The position numbers and the translations under genes are program-made. From the NCBI GenBank assembly GCA_964591085.1, contig CAZPXH010000010.1, positions 1 to 64,000 of the forward strand: a stretch of DNA of 64,000 bases, read 5' to 3'. The notes beneath the pieces are model-generated. The model worked only from the letters and a program-made list of their open reading frames with translations. It ran no database searches and was not told the origin of the DNA. Each line of letters opens with the position of its first letter. Position 1 is the first letter of the stretch. Positions 1 to 8,875 of the stretch are shown one piece after another. Origin of the DNA: CAZPXH01 sp964591085. Its GTDB lineage: Bacteria; Spirochaetota; Spirochaetia; DSM-27196; CAZPXH01.

Positions 1-1055
1 ACGGCGAGACGTATCACAGCTACGTCAACGGGCAGAACACCAGCGCGGGCGGGACTCATCTGTCTGCATTCCGGGAAGGCATGCTCAAGGGCATCAACGA
101 GTTTGCGCGGGGCAGCTTCACCGGGGTGGACGTTCGGGACGGGCTGGTTGGCGCCGTGGCGGTGCGCCTGCAGAACCCGGTCTTTGAGAGCCAGACCAAG
201 AACAAGCTTGGCAACACGGAGATCCGCAGCTGGATTGTGAACGAGACCAGATCCGCGGTGGTGGATCTGCTGCACCGCAACAGCAAGGTGGCCCGGGAGC
301 TTCTGTCCAAGATCCAGGCAAACGAGCGGCTCCGCAAGGAACTGAACGCGGTGCGAAAGGAAGCCCGGGAAGCAGCTCGGAAAGTGGCGCTGAAGGTTCC
401 CAACCTCAAGGACTGCAAGTATCACCTTGGAGATCCCAAGGGAGATGACTCCACCATCTTCATCACTGAAGGGCAGAGCGCAACCGGCTCCATGGTTTCC
501 AGCCGGGATGTGATGACCCAGGCCATCTTTTCCCTGCGCGGCAAGCCCCAGAACGTCTTTGGCCGCAAGCGCGCGGATCTCTACCGGAATGAAGAGCTGT
601 ACAACATGATGATGGCGCTTGGCATCGAGAACGATGTTGAGGAGCTACGATACGCGCGAATTGTCCTGGCAACAGACGCTGATCACGACGGCTTTCACAT
701 CCGCAACCTGCTTCTGACCTTCTTCCTGAACTACTTTGAAGAGCTGGTGCAGCAGAAGCGCGTGTTCATCCTGGAGACGCCCCTGTTCCGGGTCCGCAAC
801 ACCAAGGAAACGCGCTACTGCTACAGCCCGCGGGAGCGCGACACCGCAATGGCTGAGATCCGTAATCCGGAGGTCACGCGCTTCAAGGGACTCGGAGAGA
901 TCTCTCCCCGGGAGTTCGGGCAGTTCATTGGCCCCGATATCCGCCTGGTTCCCGTCACCCTCAAGAACGTCCACGAGATTGGTGAGGCCCTCAGCTTCTA
1001 CATGGGCAAGAACACCCCGGAGCGGCGGACCTACATCATGGAAAACCTGGTCTGA
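1..1055 (+). CDS. parE: DNA topoisomerase IV subunit B (ParE/GyrB family), C-terminal part
   Basis: The gene is truncated by the window edge; the reading frame is entered at base 3 and about 350 C-terminal residues are present. The fragment opens with the GHKL/transducer segment HSYVNGQNT..GGTH, typical of the type II topoisomerase B subunit. It continues through the TOPRIM domain, where EGQSA and DADHDGFHI carry the metal-binding acidic residues. It ends with the short tail MGKNTPERRTYIMENLV, typical of ParE/GyrB. The subunit hydrolyses ATP to drive strand passage and works with the A subunit encoded 3 nt downstream. The compact partner suggests topoisomerase IV rather than gyrase, but the N-terminal ATPase region is outside the window and the distinction is not proved. 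Confidence 0.93.
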   Translation, partial: GETYHSYVNGQNTSAGGTHLSAFREGMLKGINEFARGSFTGVDVRDGLVGAVAVRLQNPVFESQTKNKLGNTEIRSWIVNETRSAVVDLLHRNSKVARELLSKIQANERLRKELNAVRKEAREAARKVALKVPNLKDCKYHLGDPKGDDSTIFITEGQSATGSMVSSRDVMTQAIFSLRGKPQNVFGRKRADLYRNEELYNMMMALGIENDVEELRYARIVLATDADHDGFHIRNLLLTFFLNYFEELVQQKRVFILETPLFRVRNTKETRYCYSPRERDTAMAEIRNPEVTRFKGLGEISPREFGQFIGPDIRLVPVTLKNVHEIGEALSFYMGKNTPERRTYIMENLV

Positions 1056-1058
1056 GCA

Positions 1059-3002
1059 ATGGCTACCGTCACCCGCCTGTTCAACGAGAACTTCCTTGAG
1101 TACGCAAGCTATGTCATCAAGGATCGCGCAATCCCCCACCTGGATGACGGGCTCAAGCCCGTGCAGCGCCGTATCCTTCACAGCCTCCTGGAGATGGATG
1201 ACGGCAAGTTTCACAAGGTGGCCAACGTGGTGGGACACTGCATGCAGTACCACCCGCACGGAGACGCTTCCATCTACTCCGCGCTGGTTGTCCTTGCGCA
1301 GAAGGGCCTGTTCATTGATACGCAGGGCAACTTTGGGAATGCGCTGACCGGGGACGCAGCGTCCGCCGCGCGCTACATCGAATGTCGGATTCTTCCCTTC
1401 GCCAGGGAGATTCTCTACAACCCCGAACTCACCGAGTTTGAGCCGAGCTATGACGGCAGGCGGCAGGAACCGGTCACCTTCCCGGCAAAACTGCCCGTGG
1501 TCCTGGCCCTGGGGGCGGAGGGAATCGCGGTTGGGATGAGCACCCGGATCCTCCCGCACAACCTGGTTGAGATTATAGATGTCATGCGCGCATCACTTGC
1601 CGGGGAGAGCTTCAACCTGCTTCCGGACTTTCCCGGTGGTGGCGTGCTGGACGCAGGCGAATACGAGGACGGAACGGGCAAGGTGCGTATTCGGGCGAAG
1701 CTGGACCTGAAGGATCCCAAGCGAATTGTGATCCGGGAGATCCCCTTTGGCACGACCACGGAGTCTGTGATTGCCTCGGTGGAAGCCGCGGCGCGCAAGA
1801 ACAAGATCAAGATCCAGTCCATCAGCGACTACACCGGTGAGAAGGTGGAGATTGAGATCAAGCCGGCGCGCGGTGTGTACGCGCGTGATCTGGAAGACGC
1901 GCTGTACGCCTTCACCGAGTGCGAGACGAGCATCACGGTGAATCCCCTGGTGATCCGGGATGGCAGGCCGCAGATCATGCCGGTCAGCGAGATCATCGCC
2001 TACCACGCAGGGCGGCTGATCACCATCCTCCAGGGAGAGCTTGAACTTGAAAAAGGCCACCTGCTGGACCGCATTCACGCGAGGACCCTGGAGCGCATCT
2101 TCATTGAGGAACGCATTTACCGGCAGATAGAAGAGCAGGGAAGCGTGAGCGATGTGCAGGCGGCGGTCCTCGCGGGCTTTGAACCCTTCCGCAAGGAGAT
2201 TCGGCGGGCTATCACGGATGAAGACATTGAGCGCCTGCTACAGATCCCCATCCGGCGGATCAGCCGCTATGACATGGAGAAAGCACGCGAGGAGCTGCGC
2301 AAGCTGGAGACGCGCCTGAAAGAGGTGCGCGCCGAACTCGCCGACATCCGCGGTTACACGGACCGGTATCTGGAAGACCTCCGCGCTCGCGTGGTTTCCC
2401 GCGGATCGGGCGGAGAGGATGGCGCCGGGCCGGACTACGGGCGGGAGCGGCGTACGCGCATTGCCAGTTTTGACAGGGTGGACATCCGGGAAGCCGCGCT
2501 TCGCAACCTCGCCCTGCGGTACGACTCGGACACTGGCTATCTTGGCCATTCGCTGGCATCCGGGAAGAACCTGTTTCCGGTCTCTCCGTATGACCGCGTC
2601 TTTCTGGTGCGGAAGTCCGGGACCTGGCAGGTCATTGATGTTCCGGAGAAGCTCTTTGTTGACAAGGGTCTCATAGACTGTCGCCTGGCGGACCGGGAAG
2701 AGCTGGAGAAAACGGTGATGACCATTGTGTACCGGCCGCCGCAGACGGAGACCACCTACATCAAGCGCTTCCGGATTGAAGGCTTCATTCTTGGGCGGAG
2801 TTATGACCTGATACCTGACGGCTCCCGGGTCTTTGTGTTCACCACAGCGAAAAAGAAGGCGCTGCACGTGACATACAAGCCAAAGGCCAGACAGCAAATC
2901 AGCGAGGAAGACATCCGGATTGAGAACTTTCTGGTGAAGTCGGCCAAGGCTGGCGGTGTTCGGCTGACCCCCCGGGAAGTCAAGAGCATCCGCTCCACCT
3001 GA
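1059..3002 (+). CDS. parC: DNA topoisomerase IV subunit A (ParC type)
   Basis: This is the DNA-breaking and rejoining subunit of a type II topoisomerase. The winged-helix region contains KPVQRRILHSL and the catalytic tyrosine is Tyr106 in the motif SAARYIECRI. At 647 residues it is shorter than GyrA (usually over 800) and lacks a full six-bladed GyrA-box C-terminal domain. It therefore resembles the compact ParC proteins of Bacteroidetes, Chlamydia and spirochaetes. A coiled segment around residues 400-460 (KAREELRKLETRLKEVRAEL) fits the coiled-coil gate. It begins 3 nt after parE, so the two are co-transcribed, and the pseudouridine synthase starts 1 nt after its stop. Confidence 0.92.
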   Translation: MATVTRLFNENFLEYASYVIKDRAIPHLDDGLKPVQRRILHSLLEMDDGKFHKVANVVGHCMQYHPHGDASIYSALVVLAQKGLFIDTQGNFGNALTGDAASAARYIECRILPFAREILYNPELTEFEPSYDGRRQEPVTFPAKLPVVLALGAEGIAVGMSTRILPHNLVEIIDVMRASLAGESFNLLPDFPGGGVLDAGEYEDGTGKVRIRAKLDLKDPKRIVIREIPFGTTTESVIASVEAAARKNKIKIQSISDYTGEKVEIEIKPARGVYARDLEDALYAFTECETSITVNPLVIRDGRPQIMPVSEIIAYHAGRLITILQGELELEKGHLLDRIHARTLERIFIEERIYRQIEEQGSVSDVQAAVLAGFEPFRKEIRRAITDEDIERLLQIPIRRISRYDMEKAREELRKLETRLKEVRAELADIRGYTDRYLEDLRARVVSRGSGGEDGAGPDYGRERRTRIASFDRVDIREAALRNLALRYDSDTGYLGHSLASGKNLFPVSPYDRVFLVRKSGTWQVIDVPEKLFVDKGLIDCRLADREELEKTVMTIVYRPPQTETTYIKRFRIEGFILGRSYDLIPDGSRVFVFTTAKKKALHVTYKPKARQQISEEDIRIENFLVKSAKAGGVRLTPREVKSIRST

Positions 3003-3003
3003 G

Positions 3004-3765
3004 ATGGCAGGAACCGGGCCGGGGAAGTCTGCCGATTCCATGGCCTCCCGAATTCTGTGGGAGGACAACCACCTCATTGCGGTGAATAAGCGGCCCGGGG
3101 AGCTGGTGCAGGGTGACCGCACCGGGGACACCTGCCTTCTGGAGGACCTCCGCGAACTTGTCCGCGTCCGGGACGGCAAGCCCGGGGAAGCCTTCATGGG
3201 CCTGGTTCACCGGCTGGACCGGCCCACAAGCGGCTGTGTGTTGTTTGCGCGGACTTCCAAGGCTCTGTCCCGGATGAACTCGCTTCTGCGGGAGCGGGCG
3301 GTCCACAAGGTCTACTGGGTGGCCGCGGATAGCGTCCCGGACGGTGTTGCTGAGTCCGGCGCGGAGGGCGGCTGGATCATCCTGGAGGACTGGCTCCTGC
3401 GGGACGCGCGTCAGAACCGCTCCAGGGTGGTCCCGGCTGACACGCCAAAGGCAAAGCAGGCGAGGATGCGCGTGCGGGTCCGTGCCGCCGGGCGAACGCT
3501 GTACCTGCTTGAGGCGGAGATTGAGACGGGGCGGCACCACCAGATCCGGGCGCAGCTTTCCGCACGCGGCATTCACTGTCATGGGGATGTGAAGTACGGG
3601 GCACGGCGTGGGCTGCCGGACCGAAGCATTGGCTTGCACGCCCGGGCCCTGGAGTTTGAGCACCCGGTACGGAAGCAGCGGCTGAGGATAGAGGCGCCGC
3701 CAACCGCCGCCGGATTCTGGGCCGAGCTGTCTTCCGGCTTGACCGCGGTCAGTGGATGGAAATAG
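3004..3765 (+). CDS. RluA-family RNA pseudouridine synthase
   Basis: The protein has 253 residues. It carries the RluA/RsuA catalytic signature VHRLDRPTSGCVLFART at about residues 67-83, with the catalytic aspartate in HRLD. The later motif GRHHQIRAQLS is also characteristic of RluA-family enzymes. It converts uridine to pseudouridine in rRNA or tRNA. There is no N-terminal S4 domain, so it resembles the short RluA/TruC-like group; the RNA target cannot be told from sequence. The start at 3004 lies immediately after the parC stop. The next in-frame ATG at 3040 gives a protein starting closer to the conserved core and is an alternative. Confidence 0.85.
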   Translation: MAGTGPGKSADSMASRILWEDNHLIAVNKRPGELVQGDRTGDTCLLEDLRELVRVRDGKPGEAFMGLVHRLDRPTSGCVLFARTSKALSRMNSLLRERAVHKVYWVAADSVPDGVAESGAEGGWIILEDWLLRDARQNRSRVVPADTPKAKQARMRVRVRAAGRTLYLLEAEIETGRHHQIRAQLSARGIHCHGDVKYGARRGLPDRSIGLHARALEFEHPVRKQRLRIEAPPTAAGFWAELSSGLTAVSGWK

Positions 3766-3768
3766 CGT
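3739..3768 (+). promoter_or_regulatory. Predicted promoter of the SAHH-like gene
   Basis: TTGACC at 3739-3744, an 18-nt spacer, then TAGCGT at 3763-3768, only 6 nt before the ATG at 3775. No Shine-Dalgarno sequence is present. Transcription would start at or next to the start codon. The -10 hexamer overlaps the stop codon of the preceding gene, so coincidence is possible. Confidence 0.45.
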
Positions 3769-3774
3769 CACCCC

Positions 3775-4914
3775 ATGCCTCTGGAGCAGGACCGTCGCTG
3801 GATTGTTCGTCATATGCCGGCCACTCGCGCGGCGGTGCAACGCCTACCTGACCTGACCGCTTGCCGGATTGCGTGCAGCGTTCACCTGGATCCCAAGATG
3901 CTCCCATTCGTGGAGGGGCTTCTGGAGCGTGGCGCTGCTGTGTATCTGGCAACCTGCAACCCCGCAACCGTGCATGACGATGTTGTTGCCTATCTCCGGG
4001 AGCGCGGTGCCGAGGGAAAGCCCTACCGCAACATGTCGGCCGCAGACTACACCGCCCATGTCCGTGCCGGCCTTGATTGGGCCCCAAGCCACCTTTGCGA
4101 GATGGGAGCGGACTTCTCCCACACACTTCTCAGTGAGGGTGTTGCTGGCGGGTCCTCCACGGATGGCGGGACGTCTGTGGATGGCGTTTTGCCCCTCGGT
4201 GGTCTGGAGGCTACCGGCAGTGGAATCACCCGCCTGCAGAATCTGGAGCTGCCCTATCCCGTGTTCAACTGGGACGATTTGCCGGTGAAGGAAGGGCTGC
4301 ACAACCGCTTCATGGTTGGGCTCACCACCTGGACGGCGTTCTTTGAGCGCACGCACCTGACCCTGCACGAGAAGCGCGTGACCGTCATTGGCTATGGCTC
4401 GGTTGGGCGGGGCGTCTGTGATGCGGCCCGCGCCTTTGGTGGAACCGTTTCCGTGGTGGAGCGGGATCCCGGGCGTGCACTGGAGGCAACCTACGCCGGA
4501 TGGCGGGTGGGGAGCCTGGAGGAGCTTGCACCGCAGACCGATGTACTGGTGACGGCTACCGGGGCTGCGCGTGTGGTCCTGGCAGAGCACCTGGAAGCAC
4601 TTCCGGATGGCGCGTTCCTGCTCAACGTCGGTCACCGGACAGAGGAGATTGATCCGGCTGCCTTTTCCGGCTGGACGCGGGAGGACTGTCTCCCCCACGT
4701 GAGCGCCTGGAGCCGGGACGGCAGGACCTGCTACCTGTTTGCCAATGGCGCCATGGCCAACCTCAGCGCGGGTCAGGGAGACAGCGTGAACGCCTTTGAC
4801 CGGACCCTGGCCATCCTCACGGAAGCCATGGGCTTTCTTGTCTCAGAGGGCACGGGCCACGCGCCCGGACTCCACGTCCTTCCCAGCACGGTGTGGCAGC
4901 GAGCCGCGCACTGA
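3775..4914 (+). CDS. Divergent S-adenosylhomocysteine hydrolase-like protein
   Basis: The protein has 379 residues, while adenosylhomocysteinase normally has 420-480. The Rossmann motif VIGYGSVGRGV (about residues 204-214) followed by an acidic residue in VVERDPGRALEA matches the NAD-binding domain. The N-terminal ATCNPATVHDDVVAYL and the middle GSGITRLQNLELPYPVFNWDD align with the family. Motifs that hold catalytic residues are altered: the usual DDGGD region reads CEMGAD, the usual SKFDNxYG region reads VKEGLHNRF, and the C-terminal Lys/Tyr tail that reaches the neighbouring subunit is absent. It may hydrolyse a different nucleosyl-homocysteine or have another role. A promoter-like sequence at 3739-3768 suggests it can be transcribed separately from parEC. 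Confidence 0.7.
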   Translation: MPLEQDRRWIVRHMPATRAAVQRLPDLTACRIACSVHLDPKMLPFVEGLLERGAAVYLATCNPATVHDDVVAYLRERGAEGKPYRNMSAADYTAHVRAGLDWAPSHLCEMGADFSHTLLSEGVAGGSSTDGGTSVDGVLPLGGLEATGSGITRLQNLELPYPVFNWDDLPVKEGLHNRFMVGLTTWTAFFERTHLTLHEKRVTVIGYGSVGRGVCDAARAFGGTVSVVERDPGRALEATYAGWRVGSLEELAPQTDVLVTATGAARVVLAEHLEALPDGAFLLNVGHRTEEIDPAAFSGWTREDCLPHVSAWSRDGRTCYLFANGAMANLSAGQGDSVNAFDRTLAILTEAMGFLVSEGTGHAPGLHVLPSTVWQRAAH

Positions 4915-4925
4915 GGGCTTCACGC

Positions 4926-6617
4926 ATGCGGAGACCCACACGGATACTCCCTGTTGCGCTGGCACTTCTGGTCTCCGCTGCAGCGCTCCCGGCCCAGTCC
5001 GCCGGCGGAGACAGTGGTCTCCAGGTCCAGATCCAGGCCGGCTTCCAGGCCCACGCCACCGTAGGACGCTGGACACCGGTCCTTGTGACCGTGGACAACC
5101 GCGGCCGGGACCGGGAGCTTGAGTTGGTTGTGGAGACAGAGCAGGGCCAGCGATTTGCCGACCAGCTGCACAGCTACCGGCTGGTAATGCCCCTTGCCAT
5201 CGCAGGGAATGATCGCGCCCGGCGCCAGGTCACCATGCCGGTTTCAGGGCCGGGGCAGGAGTTTCGGGCCATCCTCCGCGATCCACTCGCCGATGCTGCC
5301 GCCACGCTGACGCTTGCCACCGCCCAAACGTCCTTTGGGCAGCGGGCGCGGATTGGGCCGGTGATTGTAGCCCTCGACAGCCGCTCCAGCCTGGATCTGC
5401 TCACCGAGCGTACTGGCGAGTTCAACACCGCGTCCCGACTGGTGACCTATCCGCCAACCGAGCTCCTGCCCGAACGTTGGCTCGGCTACAGCGGGGTCCA
5501 GGCAATCATCCTGGGTGATCGGGATGCCGGGCTGCTTTCCGGTGCACAGTGGCAGGCAATCTCTGACTGGGTGCGGCTTGGCGGGACTCTGTACGTGTTT
5601 GCAGATATCCGTGCCTATCCGCTTGCCGCGGCGGAGCTGGACTCCCGGTTTCCTGGACAGGAGGAAGTACACGGCGCGGGCCGGGTTGTCCGCGTGGAGG
5701 TGCCTGCCTCCGCTGTTCGGACGGACCTGGAGCTTGCCCAGGAGATCTTTGCAGAGCTCCCGGCAGACAGCCCGGAGGCCGCGCGTCTTCCGGTTCGGGT
5801 GAATCGCTCTGCCGTGACGTCTACGGAGCTTGTCACCCCGTTGCGCGCCGTGGATTCGCCCTACCCGCCCATCGTCCTTCCCCTTGCCTATGCGCTCGCC
5901 TGGCTGGTCCTCGCCGGTGCGCTCCTGCTGGTCCGCCGGGCGCGGCCGGTCTTTGCGGTTTTGTCTCTAACCGTTGCCATCCTTGGCTTTGTGGTGCTGC
6001 AATCGGAGGCCTATCCCGCGGCCATGGCGAGCATTCTGGCCGAGGTGGAGTACAGCGATGACAGCGGCCGGCCGGCGCTGGAGACCGTTGACTACCTGAT
6101 GGTGGTGCGGGGCCCGGAGACCGCACGCATCAGCCTGCCCGCGGACACCATTCCGGCTCCGCTGTTCCGGGAGGTGGAAGCCCAGCTCGGTGCGGGTTCT
6201 GTGCGGATGGTGCTGGAACCCCAGGTGTGGCTGCCGGAGAACCGCGCCGGATCCCGGCTGGTATCTCCGTCTCTGTCGACGGTGACGCAAGGAGGGGAAG
6301 TCCGCCTGCATAACCGGTCCGGCACAAGCCTGCTTGGGGGGCTTTACCTGCGGGAGGGGGCGGCCCCGGCGGGTATTCCGGCGCTAGCCCCCGGACAGCA
6401 GGCACTCCTGGGTGGAGACCTGCCAACCCCGGACTGGCCGGATGCCATCCGGAGTGTTGCAGAGGTGATTGCGGCTGGTCGGCCCCGGCCGCTTGTGGTG
6501 GGACTCCGGGATCCGGGAGCGGTAAGGGCAAGCGCGGATGACACTGCCTCCGAGCAGATCCGATACCGCTTGGTGGTGCACCAGCTGCCACAATCGGAGC
6601 AGGAGACTGCACGGTGA
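4926..6617 (+). CDS. Exported membrane-anchored protein of the MoxR/VWA locus
   Basis: A basic start (MRRPTR) is followed by a hydrophobic stretch and ALPAQS, a good signal peptide. A GAGGG Shine-Dalgarno sequence 8 nt upstream supports the ATG at 4926. About 300 residues of predicted beta-rich periplasmic domain follow. Two membrane spans sit at about residues 315-355 (PPIVLPLAYALAWLVLAG and VFAVLSLTVAILGFVVL), followed by a second extracytoplasmic region. It is the first gene of a chain in which most starts and stops overlap, running to 15197. I do not recognise a named family. Its position suggests a surface component of a MoxR-Bat type complex. Confidence 0.75.
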   Translation: MRRPTRILPVALALLVSAAALPAQSAGGDSGLQVQIQAGFQAHATVGRWTPVLVTVDNRGRDRELELVVETEQGQRFADQLHSYRLVMPLAIAGNDRARRQVTMPVSGPGQEFRAILRDPLADAAATLTLATAQTSFGQRARIGPVIVALDSRSSLDLLTERTGEFNTASRLVTYPPTELLPERWLGYSGVQAIILGDRDAGLLSGAQWQAISDWVRLGGTLYVFADIRAYPLAAAELDSRFPGQEEVHGAGRVVRVEVPASAVRTDLELAQEIFAELPADSPEAARLPVRVNRSAVTSTELVTPLRAVDSPYPPIVLPLAYALAWLVLAGALLLVRRARPVFAVLSLTVAILGFVVLQSEAYPAAMASILAEVEYSDDSGRPALETVDYLMVVRGPETARISLPADTIPAPLFREVEAQLGAGSVRMVLEPQVWLPENRAGSRLVSPSLSTVTQGGEVRLHNRSGTSLLGGLYLREGAAPAGIPALAPGQQALLGGDLPTPDWPDAIRSVAEVIAAGRPRPLVVGLRDPGAVRASADDTASEQIRYRLVVHQLPQSEQETAR

Positions 6618-7372
6618 GCGAGCACCTCAAGTCTGTTCTTCGCCTCATCAGACGGGATGCATTCACGCCCAGGTTTGTCAGGAGGCAGCTGATCCTGGCG
6701 GTCCTGGTTTCCGCCGCTGCGGTCGGCGCATGGCCAATTGAGGGCCTGAGCTTCTACGTGGAGACCCGGCTTTCCCCGCGGACCTTTGTCATTGCCGGGG
6801 GCATGCTGATCGTGGCCGGGGCGGCAATGTCCCTGGTGGTCGGGAGGACCGGAATTGGGGAGGGGAGTCGTCCCGGGATCTACGCCTCCGTCACACGCCT
6901 GGGAATCAGTCCTGCTGGAGTGGTGCTCATCCGCGTGGTGGAGGCCCTGGCATTCTCAGGCACGGCGGTTCTCCTCGCCTTGCCGGTGCTGGCACTTGCC
7001 GCCGGACCCTCCGGGATGGGCCTCCCCGCTCTTGCCCTGGCAGCGGGGCTTCTGGTTCTGGGCCTCTCCCACGCCATGCTCGCCGCTTCCGCGGCGCTGG
7101 ACCTGCTTCCGGATAACCCCGTTGCCTCCATCGCGCTTGGGTTGCTCATGGCATCTGCCATACTGGTTGCCCCGCTGCTCGTGTACCCGGAAGTCCACGT
7201 GATTGCCGCCCTCGACAATCCCGCTGCCCGCGGGGCAGTATCCGGACTCCTGCTGCTTGGCTGGCTCGCAATCCCGCTTGGCGCTATTGCCGTGCGCGCC
7301 GAACAGATCCGGCGCTACCACCGCTTCCAGGAGCAGGTGATGGAGGAACTGCAGGCCCGAAAGCGCGACTGA
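6614..7372 (+). CDS. Six-span membrane protein, ABC-2 permease-like
   Basis: The start is a GTG overlapping the previous stop by 4 nt. The 252-residue product has about six hydrophobic helices, beginning with LILAVLVSAAAVGAW and ending with SGLLLLGWLAIPLGAIAV, and short charged termini. Its layout resembles small ABC-2 type permeases, but no ATPase of the ABC type is encoded nearby, so transport is not established. Within this locus it probably anchors or assembles with the exported and VWA proteins. Confidence 0.65.
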   Translation: MSEHLKSVLRLIRRDAFTPRFVRRQLILAVLVSAAAVGAWPIEGLSFYVETRLSPRTFVIAGGMLIVAGAAMSLVVGRTGIGEGSRPGIYASVTRLGISPAGVVLIRVVEALAFSGTAVLLALPVLALAAGPSGMGLPALALAAGLLVLGLSHAMLAASAALDLLPDNPVASIALGLLMASAILVAPLLVYPEVHVIAALDNPAARGAVSGLLLLGWLAIPLGAIAVRAEQIRRYHRFQEQVMEELQARKRD

Positions 7373-7393
7373 GCGCCCGGGCATCACAGCCAT

Positions 7394-8875
7394 ATGAGCA
7401 CACAGCTTCCGCGCGAGCTGAGCGACGGCATCGGGCGTCTGTTCAGCCTGCTCTCCCGCACCTACCGAACCCAGCGAGCCTACACCGCAGCAATCCGCGC
7501 AGCCGCAGTCCTCGGTGTAGTGATGACGGTGCTCGTGCTGATCGTTTCTCCCCGGGTCTTTGGTCCCAGTGGCCTGGGCGTTGCCGCGATCCTTGCCATG
7601 GGCCTTGCTGCGCTCATTGCCTTTGCCGTTGCGCGGCTCCTGCCGGTCGCCCCGCGGCGGCTTGCCGGGCTCGCGGATCAGGAGCTTGGAGCATCTGACG
7701 CTCTGACAACAATCGCGTGGGGCGCTGCCGAGCATAGAAGCCTTCCCGCACCAAGCCTGCTTTACCAGCGAGCCCTCAGAGACTACTCAGGCGACTGGTC
7801 CACCAAGCTTTTCCGGCCCGGCCTCGCCGCCCGTGCGCCCTGGCTTGGGGTAATCCTCGCGGTGGTGCTCCTTGCGCCGGTCCTGGACCTGCTCCTGGGC
7901 CCCGCCGAGCCGCCTGCAGATTCACTTCCGGCGTCCAGCCTACAGGCCGCCGCCGAGCGAGTGCTGCCCCTCCTGGGCGAGTCTGATCCCGACAGTGCCG
8001 GAGCCGATCTGCCAGGCGAGCTGGAGGATCTGCTGTCCGACCTTGGCCAGGGCAGGGAACCGGACCAGGAGCAGCGGGAAGCGTTGGCTGATCGCGTAGA
8101 GGAGGTGCTCGGGGATCTCCAGCGGGATCAACTCAACCCTTCGGGAGAGAGTGTTGATCCCCAGGGGAACCAGAGCGGAGACCAGCTGCGACTGGGGGAC
8201 TCGGAGGCGCAATCGGACAGCGGTCCTCTGGGCTCGGTGGTTCCCGGCGATGATCGCCTTCCGGACCGGGACGCTGACGCAAGCACGCAGGCTGCACCAA
8301 ACGCCTTTACCAACCAGCCGGAGCGTCGTGAATCAACAGAAGAGACCGCAGAGAGTGCGGGCGATCCAACCGAGCAGAATCGGCAGCTTGCTGACGCACT
8401 CTCTGACCTTGCCGACGAGCTGCGCCGGCCGCCGACCACGGCGGGTACGGAGGAGCTTGCCGAAGAGGCTGGGCAGGAAGCAGGTGAGGCTGAAGCGCCT
8501 CCGGCGGGTGGACCGGGGGAGGACGGGGAGTCCGCGGAAGGCGGTGGATCACGAACACCACAGGCGCAGGCGAGCGGCGGAACCGAGGACGGGCCGGACC
8601 AGCAACTGGAAGAACCATTCCGGCGGAGCGGGAACACGGTTCTGGAGGAGCTGCCCCAGGTTCCGGCTGGAGATGAGGGGCTGGACCTGCTCCGGCGCGG
8701 CTTGCCCGATGCTGCAAACGATCCCGCCGCATCCGGGGTCACCCTGATTGCGGAGTTCAGACGCCAGGCAGAGGCAGCCGTGGCGCGTCCGGACCTTTCG
8801 CCGGACGAACGGAGCCTGGTTCGCAACTACTTCCTGGGTCTGATTGCAGACCTGGAAACGGAGAACACGGAGTGA
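7394..8875 (+). CDS. Membrane protein with long acidic low-complexity tail
   Basis: The protein has 493 residues. Two hydrophobic helices lie near residues 37-80 and a third near residues 145-170 (APWLGVILAVVLLAPVLD). From about residue 190 it is extremely rich in Glu, Asp, Gln, Gly, Ala and Ser (for example GELEDLLSDLGQGREPD). A short ordered C-terminus (GVTLIAEFRRQAEAAVARP) closes it. The acidic segment is probably disordered and exposed. The C-terminal helices resemble ends of BatC/BatD-like proteins only loosely. It overlaps the moxR start by 4 nt, tying it to the AAA+ ATPase. Confidence 0.7.
   Translation: MSTQLPRELSDGIGRLFSLLSRTYRTQRAYTAAIRAAAVLGVVMTVLVLIVSPRVFGPSGLGVAAILAMGLAALIAFAVARLLPVAPRRLAGLADQELGASDALTTIAWGAAEHRSLPAPSLLYQRALRDYSGDWSTKLFRPGLAARAPWLGVILAVVLLAPVLDLLLGPAEPPADSLPASSLQAAAERVLPLLGESDPDSAGADLPGELEDLLSDLGQGREPDQEQREALADRVEEVLGDLQRDQLNPSGESVDPQGNQSGDQLRLGDSEAQSDSGPLGSVVPGDDRLPDRDADASTQAAPNAFTNQPERRESTEETAESAGDPTEQNRQLADALSDLADELRRPPTTAGTEELAEEAGQEAGEAEAPPAGGPGEDGESAEGGGSRTPQAQASGGTEDGPDQQLEEPFRRSGNTVLEELPQVPAGDEGLDLLRRGLPDAANDPAASGVTLIAEFRRQAEAAVARPDLSPDERSLVRNYFLGLIADLETENTE

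Noticed and set aside
645..1559. 304-codon minus-strand frame across parE/parC
   Set aside because: It overlaps two certain topoisomerase genes and has no motif or ribosome site.
3000..3010. Defence or toxin-antitoxin system
   Set aside because: No such gene was found in the window; the DUF2161 nuclease-like gene at 53322-54059 has no methyltransferase, specificity or antitoxin partner.
7900..8600. Repeat array or CRISPR in the acidic segment
   Set aside because: The amino-acid composition is repetitive but no DNA repeat unit recurs at regular spacing.
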